From an uncultured Lachnospiraceae bacterium (GTDB lineage Bacteria; Bacillota; Clostridia; Lachnospirales; Lachnospiraceae): a stretch of 64,000 bases of DNA. The stretch lies in the NCBI GenBank assembly GCA_947173495.1, contig CAMWFQ010000014.1, forward strand, positions 1 to 64,000, written 5' to 3'. The notes under the pieces are model-generated. The model did not search any database, was not told the DNA's origin, and saw only the letters and a list, made by a program, of their open reading frames with translations. This document shows, in pieces, positions 51,927 to 59,956 of this stretch; the first letter of the stretch is position 1, and each line of letters starts with the position of its first letter. Made by a program: the position numbers and the translations under genes.

Positions 51927-52121
51927 ATGATAGCCATGGAAAACAGGGAATCTGTTATACAAAATCTGGAGGATGCCGGATGTAAAACAGAAATGATCCG
52001 GGCTTTTCTGGGCTGGTTTGACAAAGGGCAGAAATCGGAAGTGGAGGCAATAACTCAGGAAATCTTCTCCGAAGAGCAGATCAGCCTCGCGGAACAGAAA
52101 GTTTGCTTTCTGTTGTCATGA
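51927..52121 (+). CDS. Small helical protein, unknown function
   Basis: This 64-residue frame (61 if it starts at 51936) reads E-N-R-E-S-V-I-Q-N-L-E-D-A-G-C-K, a pattern I associate with small uncharacterised clostridial proteins of similar size. It is predicted to be mostly helical with no signal peptide. AGGGGTGCAGGA precedes the first ATG. It lies between a terminator and a lipoprotein gene. The function is unknown. Confidence 0.55.
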   Translation: MIAMENRESVIQNLEDAGCKTEMIRAFLGWFDKGQKSEVEAITQEIFSEEQISLAEQKVCFLLS

Positions 52122-52191
52122 CAGGACATGCCTGCATGTCCGCCTGGCTTGTTGCCCGCGGGAATAAAAATGTATGGAGGAGCGGACAGAT

Positions 52192-52728
52192 ATGAAAAAA
52201 ATATGGATTTTGCTATGCGCCGCGGCAGTGGCTTTATCATTGGCGGCGTGCGGGGAAAACCGAAATCGGCTTCAGGTTTCGGTTTCGGCGCCGGAACCTT
52301 CTGAAACAGAAAGGATACCGCAGACTGCCATATTCCAGGAAGCTGGGGATGCCGGTGCGCAGGAAGAGGAGGATGCAGTGATGAAAATGAATGTACAGGT
52401 GGGCGATGTGATGTTTTCAGCAACATTGGAAGAAAATGAGGCAGTGTCTGCTTTGATGGAAATGATGCGGGAGGGCCCTGTGGCTGTAAAGATGAGCGAC
52501 TATTCTGGATTTGAAAAGGTGGGTTCTCTGGAAACAGGCCTTCCTGCAGACAACAGCCGGACGACAACACATGCCGGGGATATCGTCTTATATAACGGGA
52601 ATCAGATTGTTATTTTTTATGGATCCAATTCCTGGAGCTACACAAGACTGGGGCATATTGATAATCTGAACGGCTGGGAGGAAGCTCTGGGAAGTGGAGA
52701 TGTGACCGTGACCTTCTCACTGGAATAA
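52192..52728 (+). CDS. Lipoprotein with cyclophilin-like domain
   Basis: This 178-residue protein has a lipoprotein signal peptide (L-S-L-A-A-C, Cys 20), a Pro/Glu-rich linker, and a roughly 115-residue C-terminal domain. The domain shows G-D-I-V-L-Y-N-G-N-Q-I-V-I-F-Y-G and G-H-I-D, as in the cyclophilin-like fold family. Peptidyl-prolyl isomerase activity is not implied. ATG 52192 follows GGAGGAGCGGACAGAT. Confidence 0.82.
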   Translation: MKKIWILLCAAAVALSLAACGENRNRLQVSVSAPEPSETERIPQTAIFQEAGDAGAQEEEDAVMKMNVQVGDVMFSATLEENEAVSALMEMMREGPVAVKMSDYSGFEKVGSLETGLPADNSRTTTHAGDIVLYNGNQIVIFYGSNSWSYTRLGHIDNLNGWEEALGSGDVTVTFSLE

Positions 52729-52875
52729 GGTTATTTGTAAAAAATTAATAGAAAGTTTGGAAGTGCAGCAAGCAAGAGCAGAGGACATATTACTTTTATT
52801 AGTGGTCGGTTCTCTTCTTTCTGTTATGCAATAGAACGCTGTTTTTCAGCGTGTAAAGCGACCGTTAAAAAAAAC

Positions 52876-52904
52876 TTGCAATTTTCTCTGTAATGTGTTA
52901 AATT
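52876..52904 (+). promoter_or_regulatory. Promoter of rplS
   Basis: TTGCAA (52876-52881), 17-bp spacer, TAAATT (52899-52904), with TG at 52896-52897. It starts the second half of the ribosomal cluster. Confidence 0.65.
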
Positions 52905-52909
52905 ACTAC

Positions 52910-52985
52910 TGTTGCGAAATTGTGATGGTCCTCTGTTACATGTGTATTAAGAACATCTGATGAAGTTTACTATATGGAGGTTGAA
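52910..52985 (+). promoter_or_regulatory. rplS 5' leader, possible ribosomal leader element
   Basis: The roughly 75-nt leader contains GATGGTC ... GAACATC pairing segments just before the rplS ribosome binding site. Position fits an L19-type autoregulatory leader, but I could not confirm the consensus structure. Confidence 0.3.
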
Positions 52986-53330
52986 ATGAACGAACTTATT
53001 AAAAGTATTGAAGATGAACAGTTGAAAGAAGTAGCGGCATTTAATGTAGGCGACACCGTCAAGGTGTATGGCAAGATCAAGGAAGGAAACCGTGAGAGGA
53101 TTCAGGTTTATGAGGGCATCGTATTGAAGAGACAGGGAACTGGTGCAAGAGAGACCTTCACAGTCAGAAAATCCTCCAGCGGAGTAGGAGTAGAGAAGAC
53201 CTGGCCGGTGCATTCACCCAATGTGGAGAAGATTGAAGTGGTACGCAGAGGTAAGGTAAGAAGAGCCAAACTGAACTACTTAAGAGGCCGTGTCGGGAAG
53301 AAAGCCAAAGTAAAAGAAATTGTAAAATAA
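52986..53330 (+). CDS. rplS: 50S ribosomal protein L19
   Basis: 114 residues with [20 protein letters not shown] and [15 protein letters not shown]19 lies at the 30S-50S interface. ATG 52986 follows GGAGGTTGAA. Confidence 0.97.
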   Translation: MNELIKSIEDEQLKEVAAFNVGDTVKVYGKIKEGNRERIQVYEGIVLKRQGTGARETFTVRKSSSGVGVEKTWPVHSPNVEKIEVVRRGKVRRAKLNYLRGRVGKKAKVKEIVK

Positions 53331-53358
53331 TCGGAAATGATATAAGGGATGAAAAGAG

Positions 53359-53390
53359 GGGGCAATTGGAGGAGCAATTGTCCCTGCTTT
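53359..53390 (+). terminator. Hairpin terminator after rplS
   Basis: GGGGCAATTG pairs with CAATTGTCCC (one G-T pair) around GAGGAG, with a short TGCTTT tail. It is probably a partial terminator before the repeat array. Confidence 0.65.
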
Positions 53391-53397
53391 ATATGCG

Positions 53398-53665
53398 CAG
53401 GGGCGCACAGAGGAAAAATGTCAGCAAAAGCTGACGTGCGCCCCGCGCGTCGGGTAGGGAGAAAAAGCCTCCCTGCCCGATTACACACGGGCGCACAGAG
53501 GAAAAATGTCAGCAAAAGCTGACAGGTGCCCGGTGCGTAGTCAGGGAGAAAAGCCTCCCTGCCCGATTACACAGGGGCGCACAAAGGAAAAATGTCAGCA
53601 AAAGCTGACAGGTGCCTGGTGCGCAGTCAGGGAGAAAAGCATCCATGACCGATTATACACGGGCA
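53398..53665 (+). repeat. Hairpin repeat array with increasing decay, A-B-A-B-A-B
   Basis: The first A (53400-53444) is intact: outer stem GGGGCGCAC/GTGCGCCCC, inner stem GTCAGC-AAAA-GCTGAC. The first B (53450-53480) is a 12-bp stem TCGGGTAGGGAG/CTCCCTGCCCGA. The next A copies begin near 53489 and 53575 and have weaker outer stems, and the next B copies lose pairing. A truncated A continues at 53660 into the nested palindrome. The period is 86-89 bp. No gene is supported in the 505-bp gap between rplS and lepB. Confidence 0.9.
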
Positions 53666-53682
53666 CCGGGAGGAAGTTTGTC

Positions 53683-53803
53683 GTTACTCTTCACGGCTCA
53701 GGAATGCGCACAGGCTGCGCATTCCGTGAGAACATGAGGCAGGAGTGAGAAAATATCGCCCCGAATTGTTGCTATGAGCGGTCCACAGGCCGTGAATAGT
53801 AAC
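53683..53803. repeat. Nested palindrome upstream of lepB
   Basis: Outer arms GTTACTCTTCACGGC (53683-53697) and GCCGTGAATAGTAAC (53789-53803) pair with one mismatch. Inside is a perfect 10-bp stem GGAATGCGCA/TGCGCATTCC (53701-53710 / 53716-53725). The element is joined directly to a truncated A module. Confidence 0.75.
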
Positions 53804-53835
53804 AGTTTGTCAGCAGGAGTAAGGAATGGAAATTT

Positions 53836-54420
53836 ATGGCAAGGCATAAAGGGTTAACATTCTACGAAAAGAAAAAACGAATCAGCAAGGAAATGGTACG
53901 GGAAATATTCAGTACACTTTTTTATTGTTTTGCCGCTATTTTGGTAGCTTTTGTAGCCGTTTTTTCTGTTGGAATGAAGGTCAGTGTAATCGGCGTGTCC
54001 ATGGAACCGACTCTGTATTTTGGTCAGGAAGTTTTGATTAACAGATTTATTTATAAAATTGTATCGCCTAAAAGAGGAGATGTGATTGCATTTCTTCCGA
54101 ATGGAAATACCAATTCTCATTACTATTTAAAACGTGTCATTGCGCTTCCGGGAGAGAGGGTGCAGATTACAGGGGGAAATGTCTATATTAATGGCGAGCT
54201 TCTTGCTGAGGATGAATCCTACGATATCATGGCGGACCCCGGAATAGCGGAGACAGAGATTCTGCTTGCAGGTGACGAATACTTTGTGCTGGGGGATAAC
54301 CGTAATGCAAGCGAGGACAGTCGCTCCGGAAATATCGGCCCGGTAAAAAGAGAAACGATTACCGGAGAAGTATGGTTCTACATGGGTGGAGAAAGAACCC
54401 ATATGGGATTGGTAAAATAG
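53836..54420 (+). CDS. lepB: Signal peptidase I (first copy)
   Basis: This 194-residue type I signal peptidase has one N-terminal membrane segment (about 27-48), catalytic S55 in G-V-S-M-E-P-T, and K99 in Y-Y-L-K-R-V-I-A-L-P-G. The G-D-N-R-N-A-S-E-D-S-R box follows. It cleaves signal peptides on the outer membrane face. A 7-codon frame starting at ATG 53826 overlaps the start and has a better-placed AGGAG, so coupling is possible. A second copy lies at 55300. Confidence 0.95.
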   Translation: MARHKGLTFYEKKKRISKEMVREIFSTLFYCFAAILVAFVAVFSVGMKVSVIGVSMEPTLYFGQEVLINRFIYKIVSPKRGDVIAFLPNGNTNSHYYLKRVIALPGERVQITGGNVYINGELLAEDESYDIMADPGIAETEILLAGDEYFVLGDNRNASEDSRSGNIGPVKRETITGEVWFYMGGERTHMGLVK

Positions 54421-54451
54421 GATCGGCATCTTACAGAAATGAGGACAGAGC

Positions 54452-55303
54452 ATGAATTATCAATGGTATCCCGGACATATGACCAGAGCAAAGCGGATGA
54501 TGCAGGAAGATGCCAGGCTGGTTGACCTTATCATCGAGCTGGTGGATGGACGTGCCCCCATGAGCAGCCGTAACCCTGATATTGATGAGATTGGCAGAGG
54601 AAAGCTGCGGATGATTCTGTTGAATAAAACAGATCTGGCGGATGCGGAAGCAAATGTACAGTGGAGTGAGTATTTTAGAGAAAAAGGATATTTTACCCAG
54701 GAAATTAATGCGAAATCCGGCGCAGGGATGAAAAAAATTCTTCCGCTGGTTCAGGAGGCATGTCGGGAAAAAATTGAGAGGAACAGGCGGCGGGGGATCA
54801 TAAACAGACCTGTCCGGGCAATGGTGGCGGGAATCCCCAACGTGGGAAAATCTACCTTTATTAACTCTTTTGCCGGAAAATCCTGTACCAGGACAGGAAA
54901 TAAACCGGGTGTTACCAAAGGAAAACAGTGGATCAGACTCAACAAAAATCTGGAGCTTCTTGACACACCGGGAATCTTATGGCCCAGATTTGAAAATCAG
55001 AAGGTGGGGGAGCGGCTTGCCATGATCGGTTCGATCAATGATGAGATCCTGCAGACACAGGAGCTGGCCGCTGCAGTTATCATGTTTCTGCAAAAAGAAT
55101 ATCCTGCGCTTTTGAGAGAGCGTTATCAACAAAATTTAAGCACGGATGCATATCGGGCGCTTGAAGAAATCTGTATTATCAGACATTGTTTTAAAAAGGG
55201 GGAGGAGCCTGATCTTCTCAGGGCTTCCGGGATGGTGCTGGATGATTTCAGGAGCGGCAGGATCGGCAGGATCACATTAGAGCGTCCAAAGGAGTGGCAG
55301 TGA
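54452..55303 (+). CDS. rbgA: Ribosome biogenesis GTPase RbgA (YlqF)
   Basis: This 283-residue circularly permuted GTPase has the G4 motif N-K-T-D (about residue 58) before G1 G-I-P-N-V-G-K-S-T (from 127), and G3 D-T-P-G afterwards. It acts in late 50S assembly. GTGA overlap couples it to the second signal peptidase. Confidence 0.96.
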   Translation: MNYQWYPGHMTRAKRMMQEDARLVDLIIELVDGRAPMSSRNPDIDEIGRGKLRMILLNKTDLADAEANVQWSEYFREKGYFTQEINAKSGAGMKKILPLVQEACREKIERNRRRGIINRPVRAMVAGIPNVGKSTFINSFAGKSCTRTGNKPGVTKGKQWIRLNKNLELLDTPGILWPRFENQKVGERLAMIGSINDEILQTQELAAAVIMFLQKEYPALLRERYQQNLSTDAYRALEEICIIRHCFKKGEEPDLLRASGMVLDDFRSGRIGRITLERPKEWQ

Positions 55304-55839
55304 ATAAGAAGCTGAAAGAAATACTGAGTACAAGTCTGTATTTATTGGTAGTATTGGCCCTGACCTTTCTGGTGGTGACCTATGTAGGGCAGCGCACAAA
55401 GGTGATCGGAAGCTCCATGGAACCGATGTTAAACGATGGAGATAATTTGATCGTAGACAAAATTTCCTATCGGTTTCAGGAGCCAAAGCGATATGATATT
55501 ATTGTTTTTCCCTTCAGGTATGCAGAGGAGACTTACTACATAAAGAGGATCATCGGTATGCCCGGGGAAACCGTTTACATTGATGATCAGGGACTGATCT
55601 ATATTGATGGAGAGGTTCTTAAGGAATCTTATGGTAAGGAACCAGTGGCGGATCCGGGCAGAGCATATGAGGCGGTCACTCTGGGAGAGGATGAGTATTT
55701 TGTCATGGGGGATAATCGCAATAACAGTTCTGACAGCAGGGATCCTGTGGTAGGCAATATTCATCGGGACGAATTTATCGGGAAGGCATGGATGCGAATC
55801 TGGCCTTTCAATAAAATGGGTATGATAAAGCACCAGTAA
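55300..55839 (+). CDS. lepB: Signal peptidase I (second copy)
   Basis: This 179-residue paralogue of the product at 53836 has a membrane segment at about 10-29, catalytic S39 in G-S-S-M-E-P, K82 in Y-Y-I-K-R-I-I-G-M-P-G, and G-D-N-R-N-N-S-S-D-S-R. The GTG start at 55300 overlaps the rbgA stop and follows AAAGGAG; the GTG at 55294 overlaps the ribosome binding site. Two different signal peptidases around rbgA may split substrates. Confidence 0.95.
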   Translation: MNKKLKEILSTSLYLLVVLALTFLVVTYVGQRTKVIGSSMEPMLNDGDNLIVDKISYRFQEPKRYDIIVFPFRYAEETYYIKRIIGMPGETVYIDDQGLIYIDGEVLKESYGKEPVADPGRAYEAVTLGEDEYFVMGDNRNNSSDSRDPVVGNIHRDEFIGKAWMRIWPFNKMGMIKHQ

Positions 55840-55867
55840 AACCGTTATTTGTGGAAGGACAGCAAAG

Positions 55868-56626
55868 ATGGAACAAAAGATCGGTGAGATCAGAGAGCGT
55901 TTACAGGCAGCGAATGAAAATGAGCTGCCTGCTTTTATAAAGATCTATAGAGAGGATGTGCGGCCGGGAGTAAGGGCATTGGTGGAAAAGGCGCAAAAAA
56001 GACTGAATGCATTTGAAAAAGAATTGTGCCGCACAGAAAAAATGAAGGAATATGAAAAGAAATTTGACAGTTTCTTTCATATCTGCGGAATTGACGAGGT
56101 GGGAAGAGGGCCTCTGGCAGGGCCGGTGGTAGCGGGAGCAGTGATTCTTCCAAAGGATTGTGACATTTTATATCTTAATGATTCCAAGCAACTGACCGAA
56201 AAAAAGAGAGAAGAGTTATTTGATGTGATTAGGGAGAATGCCGTTGCTGTCGGTCTGGGATTTGTCTCCCCGGAGAGGATTGATGAGATCAATATCCTGA
56301 GAGCAACCTATGAAGCCATGAGAGAAGCAATCGGCAGGCTGGAGACCGCACCGGATCTTCTTCTGGTAGATGCAGTGACCATACCGGAGGTATCTATCCG
56401 GCAGGTACCAATCATTAAAGGGGATGCAAAAAGTATTTCCATAGCCGCTGCCAGTATTATTGCCAAAGTGACGCGGGACCGGCTGATGTGTGAATATGAC
56501 AGAGTGTATCCCCAGTATGGCTTTGCTTCCAATAAAGGTTATGGAGCGAAAGCACATATTGATGCGCTGCGTGAGTTTGGCCCTTCGCCGATCCATCGAA
56601 GAAGCTTTATCAAAAATTTCCTGTAA
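55868..56626 (+). CDS. rnhB: Ribonuclease HII
   Basis: 252 residues with G-I-D-E-V-G-R-G-P-L-A-G-P (D76, E77) and later D-S-K-Q-L. It removes ribonucleotides from DNA-RNA junctions. An N-terminal extension of about 70 residues is typical of the Firmicutes form. The order rbgA-rnhB-ylqG-ylqH matches B. subtilis except for the inserted lepB. Confidence 0.96.
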   Translation: MEQKIGEIRERLQAANENELPAFIKIYREDVRPGVRALVEKAQKRLNAFEKELCRTEKMKEYEKKFDSFFHICGIDEVGRGPLAGPVVAGAVILPKDCDILYLNDSKQLTEKKREELFDVIRENAVAVGLGFVSPERIDEINILRATYEAMREAIGRLETAPDLLLVDAVTIPEVSIRQVPIIKGDAKSISIAAASIIAKVTRDRLMCEYDRVYPQYGFASNKGYGAKAHIDALREFGPSPIHRRSFIKNFL

Positions 56627-56647
56627 ATTGATCAGAAAGGAAGCTAC

Positions 56648-58273
56648 ATGAAGCTTTTATCTTATATCGGTCAGATGAATCAAAATTATCCGGACAAAAG
56701 CGGAACAGAAGCTGTATCTGCCCAGGATCCGACCGCCCAGGGAACTCCTTCTGCAAACGGTCTCAGGAACGGTCTGGATGCGATCAGAGGAAAGCTTCCG
56801 GGCCAGACGGTCTCCGGAGAGATCCTTCTGAAAGAAGGAAATGAAATTTTGCTTTCCATAGGAAAAAACCAGCTGCTTCAGGCCAGGCTGGATGGGAGTA
56901 TATCGGCTCAGCCCGGCCAGATTCTTGCATTTCAGATTAAAAATAACAGCGGCTCAAAGGTAGTGCTGAGTCCGCTTTTTGAGAACCTGGGCCAGGATCC
57001 CAGTGTGTCAAAGGCACTGCAGGCGGCGAATCTTCCGGAAAACAGTATAACAGCCCGGATGGTGAGAGCAATGATGCAGGAGGGGCTTCCCATTGACAGA
57101 CAATCCCTCTATCAGATGAATCGTCTGATCAATGCGAATCCTCAGGCGGATATTCAGACGCTGGTTCAGATGCAGAGGCTGTCGCTGCCGGTGACACAGG
57201 AGAATATTTTTCAGTTTGAAGCATATAAAAGCTATCAGCATCAGCTGGGCAGCTGCCTGACAGATATTGTTGATACATTTTCTCAGAGCTTTGCGGAGAT
57301 GACAGGGAGCAGCGGGCTGCAGGAGGGGCTTTCGTTTTACAGAGATGTGCTGGGGATTCTTTTGAACACAGAAGCGGAGAACAGCGCGGGAACTGAACAG
57401 TCGGAGAACAGCCCGGGGGCAGAAATAGAAGAAGGGATGAAAGGAAGCGTTTTATCCGGGAAAATAACAGAACTGCCGCCGGAAGAACAGCAGGAACTGG
57501 TGCGTCACTTAAGGGCGGCAGGGGTACCGGATAAAGTAATAAATGCGGCAGTTGCAAACAGGGCAGGCGCGAGGGAGCTGCTGGGCGAGATAGAAAAGCT
57601 TCTGTCAGATGAGGCACTCCCGGATCAAAAGGCAGTGTCTGCGCTTCTGGACAGCAGGGCATTTAAGCACCTTTTGAAAAATCAAATGAAAGGACAGTGG
57701 TTTCTGGATCCGGCTCAGGTGGCGGAAGAGGGTAGCGTCGAGAGACTCTACGAAAGACTGAACAGCCAGATGAATCGTTTGAGTCAGGTACTTTCACAGG
57801 CCGGAGGAGAAAATACGCCCCTGGCAAAGGCCGCCGCCAACGTGAGTAATAATATTGATTTTATGAATCAGTTGAATCAGATGTTCACCTATGTGCAGAT
57901 TCCCCTTAAAATGCAGAGTAAAAATGCCAATGGAGAGCTGTTCGTATACACCAACAAGCGTTCTCTCGCCAGAAAAGAAGGCAGCGTAAGCGCGCTGCTT
58001 CATCTGGATATGGAACATTTGGGCAGTGTGGATGTACATGTGGCTTTAAATAATCAGAAGGTTTCCACGAAATTTTATTTAAAGGATGACAGTGCGCTGG
58101 ATCTGATCGCGCAGAATATCGGTATTTTGAATAAACGTCTGGAAGACCGGGGGTATACGATGAACGCAGAGTTTATGCACAGGGAAGAGGAAACCAATAT
58201 GCTGGAGGAAGTACTGAAGCAGGGAAAAACGATTTCAGCTCTGGCAGGCTATTCTTTTGATGCGCGGGCATGA
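56648..58273 (+). CDS. FliK-like hook-length control domain protein (YlqG-type)
   Basis: This 541-residue protein has a low-complexity N-terminal third, a helical middle, and a C-terminal domain (about 415-510) with the FliK/YlqG pattern S-A-L-L-H-L-D-M-E-H-L-G-S-V-D-V and T-K-F-Y-L-K. It lies between rnhB and the FlhB-like gene, as ylqG does in B. subtilis. FliK measures hook length and switches FlhB specificity. No other flagellar gene is nearby, so the role is open. Confidence 0.85.
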   Translation: MKLLSYIGQMNQNYPDKSGTEAVSAQDPTAQGTPSANGLRNGLDAIRGKLPGQTVSGEILLKEGNEILLSIGKNQLLQARLDGSISAQPGQILAFQIKNNSGSKVVLSPLFENLGQDPSVSKALQAANLPENSITARMVRAMMQEGLPIDRQSLYQMNRLINANPQADIQTLVQMQRLSLPVTQENIFQFEAYKSYQHQLGSCLTDIVDTFSQSFAEMTGSSGLQEGLSFYRDVLGILLNTEAENSAGTEQSENSPGAEIEEGMKGSVLSGKITELPPEEQQELVRHLRAAGVPDKVINAAVANRAGARELLGEIEKLLSDEALPDQKAVSALLDSRAFKHLLKNQMKGQWFLDPAQVAEEGSVERLYERLNSQMNRLSQVLSQAGGENTPLAKAAANVSNNIDFMNQLNQMFTYVQIPLKMQSKNANGELFVYTNKRSLARKEGSVSALLHLDMEHLGSVDVHVALNNQKVSTKFYLKDDSALDLIAQNIGILNKRLEDRGYTMNAEFMHREEETNMLEEVLKQGKTISALAGYSFDARA

Positions 58274-58323
58274 TCCAAACCGGATAAAAGACACGGAAAG
58301 ACTGTGGGAAAGGATGGAGGCTC

Positions 58324-58632
58324 ATGGCGGATAAAAAGGAAAAAGTGAAACAGGCAATTGCCCTTTCCTATGATCCGGATGATGACGCACCGCGGGTCAT
58401 CGCCAGCGGGAAGGGAGCGCTTGCCGAGAGGATCATTGAAAAGGCTCAGGAAGCGGATGTGCCGGTGCATCAGGATGATAAACTGGCGGATACTTTATCC
58501 CGGCTGGAGATTGGCGATATGATTCCGCCGGAGCTGTACGAGGTCGTGGCGGAAATCCTGGTGTTTGTGGACGCTATGGATAAGATTAAGGCCAAGTTGG
58601 ACAAAAAGGGCTGCCGGGAGAAAGCTATTTGA
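58324..58632 (+). CDS. FlhB C-terminal-like protein (YlqH/EscU-type)
   Basis: 102 residues corresponding only to the cytoplasmic C-terminal part of FlhB: A-I-A-L-S-Y-D-P, S-G-K-G, I-I-E-K-A-Q-E-A-D-V-P-V and I-P-P-E-L-Y-E-V-V-A. The membrane domain and the N-P-T-H self-cleavage motif are missing, so it resembles the already cleaved fragment. It pairs with the FliK-like gene upstream. The start follows GGATGGAGGCTC. Confidence 0.9.
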   Translation: MADKKEKVKQAIALSYDPDDDAPRVIASGKGALAERIIEKAQEADVPVHQDDKLADTLSRLEIGDMIPPELYEVVAEILVFVDAMDKIKAKLDKKGCREKAI

Positions 58633-59003
58633 ATAAAAGAGAGACAGGAAGAAAATACGAGGAGCAGGCTGCCCGTTATCTGGCGGACAGAGGGTTTGTG
58701 CTTCTTGCAAGGAATTTCAGGAGCAGGCAGGGCGAAGTGGATCTGATTGGAATCCATGAGAACTGCCTGGTTTTTGTGGAAGTAAAGTATCGAAGAAATA
58801 AGGCCGCGGGCCTGCCGGAGGAATCAGTGGGATGGGCCAAACAGGTCAGGATCTGTAAGGCATCGGATTTTTACAGGATTTCTCATCCAGGGGAGAGCAG
58901 CCGGCAGATTCGCTATGATGTGGTGGCGGTCTGCGGAGAGAAAATCTGTTGGTATCAAAATGCTTTTCCCTACAGCAGAGAAAAGCAGAGATATTCATGG
59001 TGA
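58629..59003 (+). CDS. yraN: YraN family endonuclease-like protein (UPF0102)
   Basis: 124 residues with the nuclease-like core G-E-V-D-L-I-G and V-F-V-E-V-K-Y-R. The cellular role is unproven; homologues lie near rnhB and DNA repair genes. The TTG start at 58629 overlaps the upstream stop (TTGA). Confidence 0.92.
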   Translation: MNKRETGRKYEEQAARYLADRGFVLLARNFRSRQGEVDLIGIHENCLVFVEVKYRRNKAAGLPEESVGWAKQVRICKASDFYRISHPGESSRQIRYDVVAVCGEKICWYQNAFPYSREKQRYSW

Positions 59004-59023
59004 AAACAAGGAGGCATTGAACA

Positions 59024-59872
59024 TTGGAACTGATACGAAAAAAGAGCTGTGCGCCGATGGAAGAAAATCAACACAGGCAGGTGGTTTATCTGACTTTTCC
59101 ACTCCTGGACCAGACAGGGATCGTCAGACATTTGTTTTCCACCCGGCAGGGAGGAGTCAGCGAGGGAATTTACGCTGCTATGAACCTGAGCTATCAGCGA
59201 GGGGATAAAAAGGAGGCGGTAGACGAAAATTTCAGGCGCATTTCGGAAATTTTCGGAACGACGCCTGACAGGATTGTATGCTCCAGGCAGACACATACCA
59301 CCAATGTGCGTCTGGTTACGGAAGAGGACTGTGGGAAAGGCGTTATAAGACCGGCAGATTATGAGGATGTGGATGGACTGATCACCAATATACCGGGGAT
59401 CCTGCTCTGTACCTTCTATGCGGACTGCGTCCCTCTGTATTTCGTGGACAGAAAGAATAAAGCCATCGGACTGGCACATTCCGGATGGAGAGGAACTGTA
59501 AACCGGATGGGAGCTGTTGTGCTGCGGGCCATGAAGGAGGCTTTTGGCACAGAACCGGGAGAAGTCATCGCCGCCATCGGCCCTTCTATCTGCCAGGATT
59601 GCTATGAGGTGGGACAGGAGGTTGCAGAAGCCTTCAGGCAGGAATTCCCACAGGAGGAGGCTATACTGAAAAAGGGAAAGACCGAAGGCAAGTACCAGCT
59701 GGATCTCTGGGAGTCAAACAGGCTGATTTTGTTGAATGCCGGCATTCTTCCGGAAAACCTGGCAGTGACAGATCTTTGCACCTGCTGTAACAGCAAGTAT
59801 CTTTTTTCCCACCGGGCCAGCGGCGGAAAAAGGGGAAATCTGGCAGCTTTTATGGAATTAAGAAAGTCTTAA
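59024..59872 (+). CDS. pgeF: Purine nucleoside phosphorylase / laccase-domain protein (YfiH, PgeF)
   Basis: 282 residues with the zinc-site motifs R-Q-T-H-T-T-N, Y-A-D-C-V-P-L and H-S-G-W-R-G. YfiH proteins have been reported as purine nucleoside phosphorylases or deaminases and as peptidoglycan editing factors. The TTG start 59024 follows AAGGAGG. An ATG at 59057 is a weaker alternative. Confidence 0.93.
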   Translation: MELIRKKSCAPMEENQHRQVVYLTFPLLDQTGIVRHLFSTRQGGVSEGIYAAMNLSYQRGDKKEAVDENFRRISEIFGTTPDRIVCSRQTHTTNVRLVTEEDCGKGVIRPADYEDVDGLITNIPGILLCTFYADCVPLYFVDRKNKAIGLAHSGWRGTVNRMGAVVLRAMKEAFGTEPGEVIAAIGPSICQDCYEVGQEVAEAFRQEFPQEEAILKKGKTEGKYQLDLWESNRLILLNAGILPENLAVTDLCTCCNSKYLFSHRASGGKRGNLAAFMELRKS

Positions 59873-59956
59873 CTTTTTCCCTAGGGAACACTTAAAATTT
59901 ATATGGTTTACTTATTGACAGGTAATACAGGATGATTCATGAAAAGGAAGAATACC

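Noticed and set aside
52836-52852. Hairpin ACGCTG-TTTTT-CAGCGT as a terminator after the cyclophilin-like lipoprotein
   Set aside because: It is more than 100 bp after the gene and is not followed by a T-run.
53398-53748. Regularly spaced repeats as a CRISPR array, and a short frame through them
   Set aside because: Units are hairpin pairs with no unique spacers, copies decay along the array, and no cas gene is present. The frame is only repeat sequence.
59881-59956. Promoter with TTGACA at 59915 for the two-component genes
   Set aside because: No acceptable -10 lies 16-18 bp downstream, so the -35-like box alone was not annotated.
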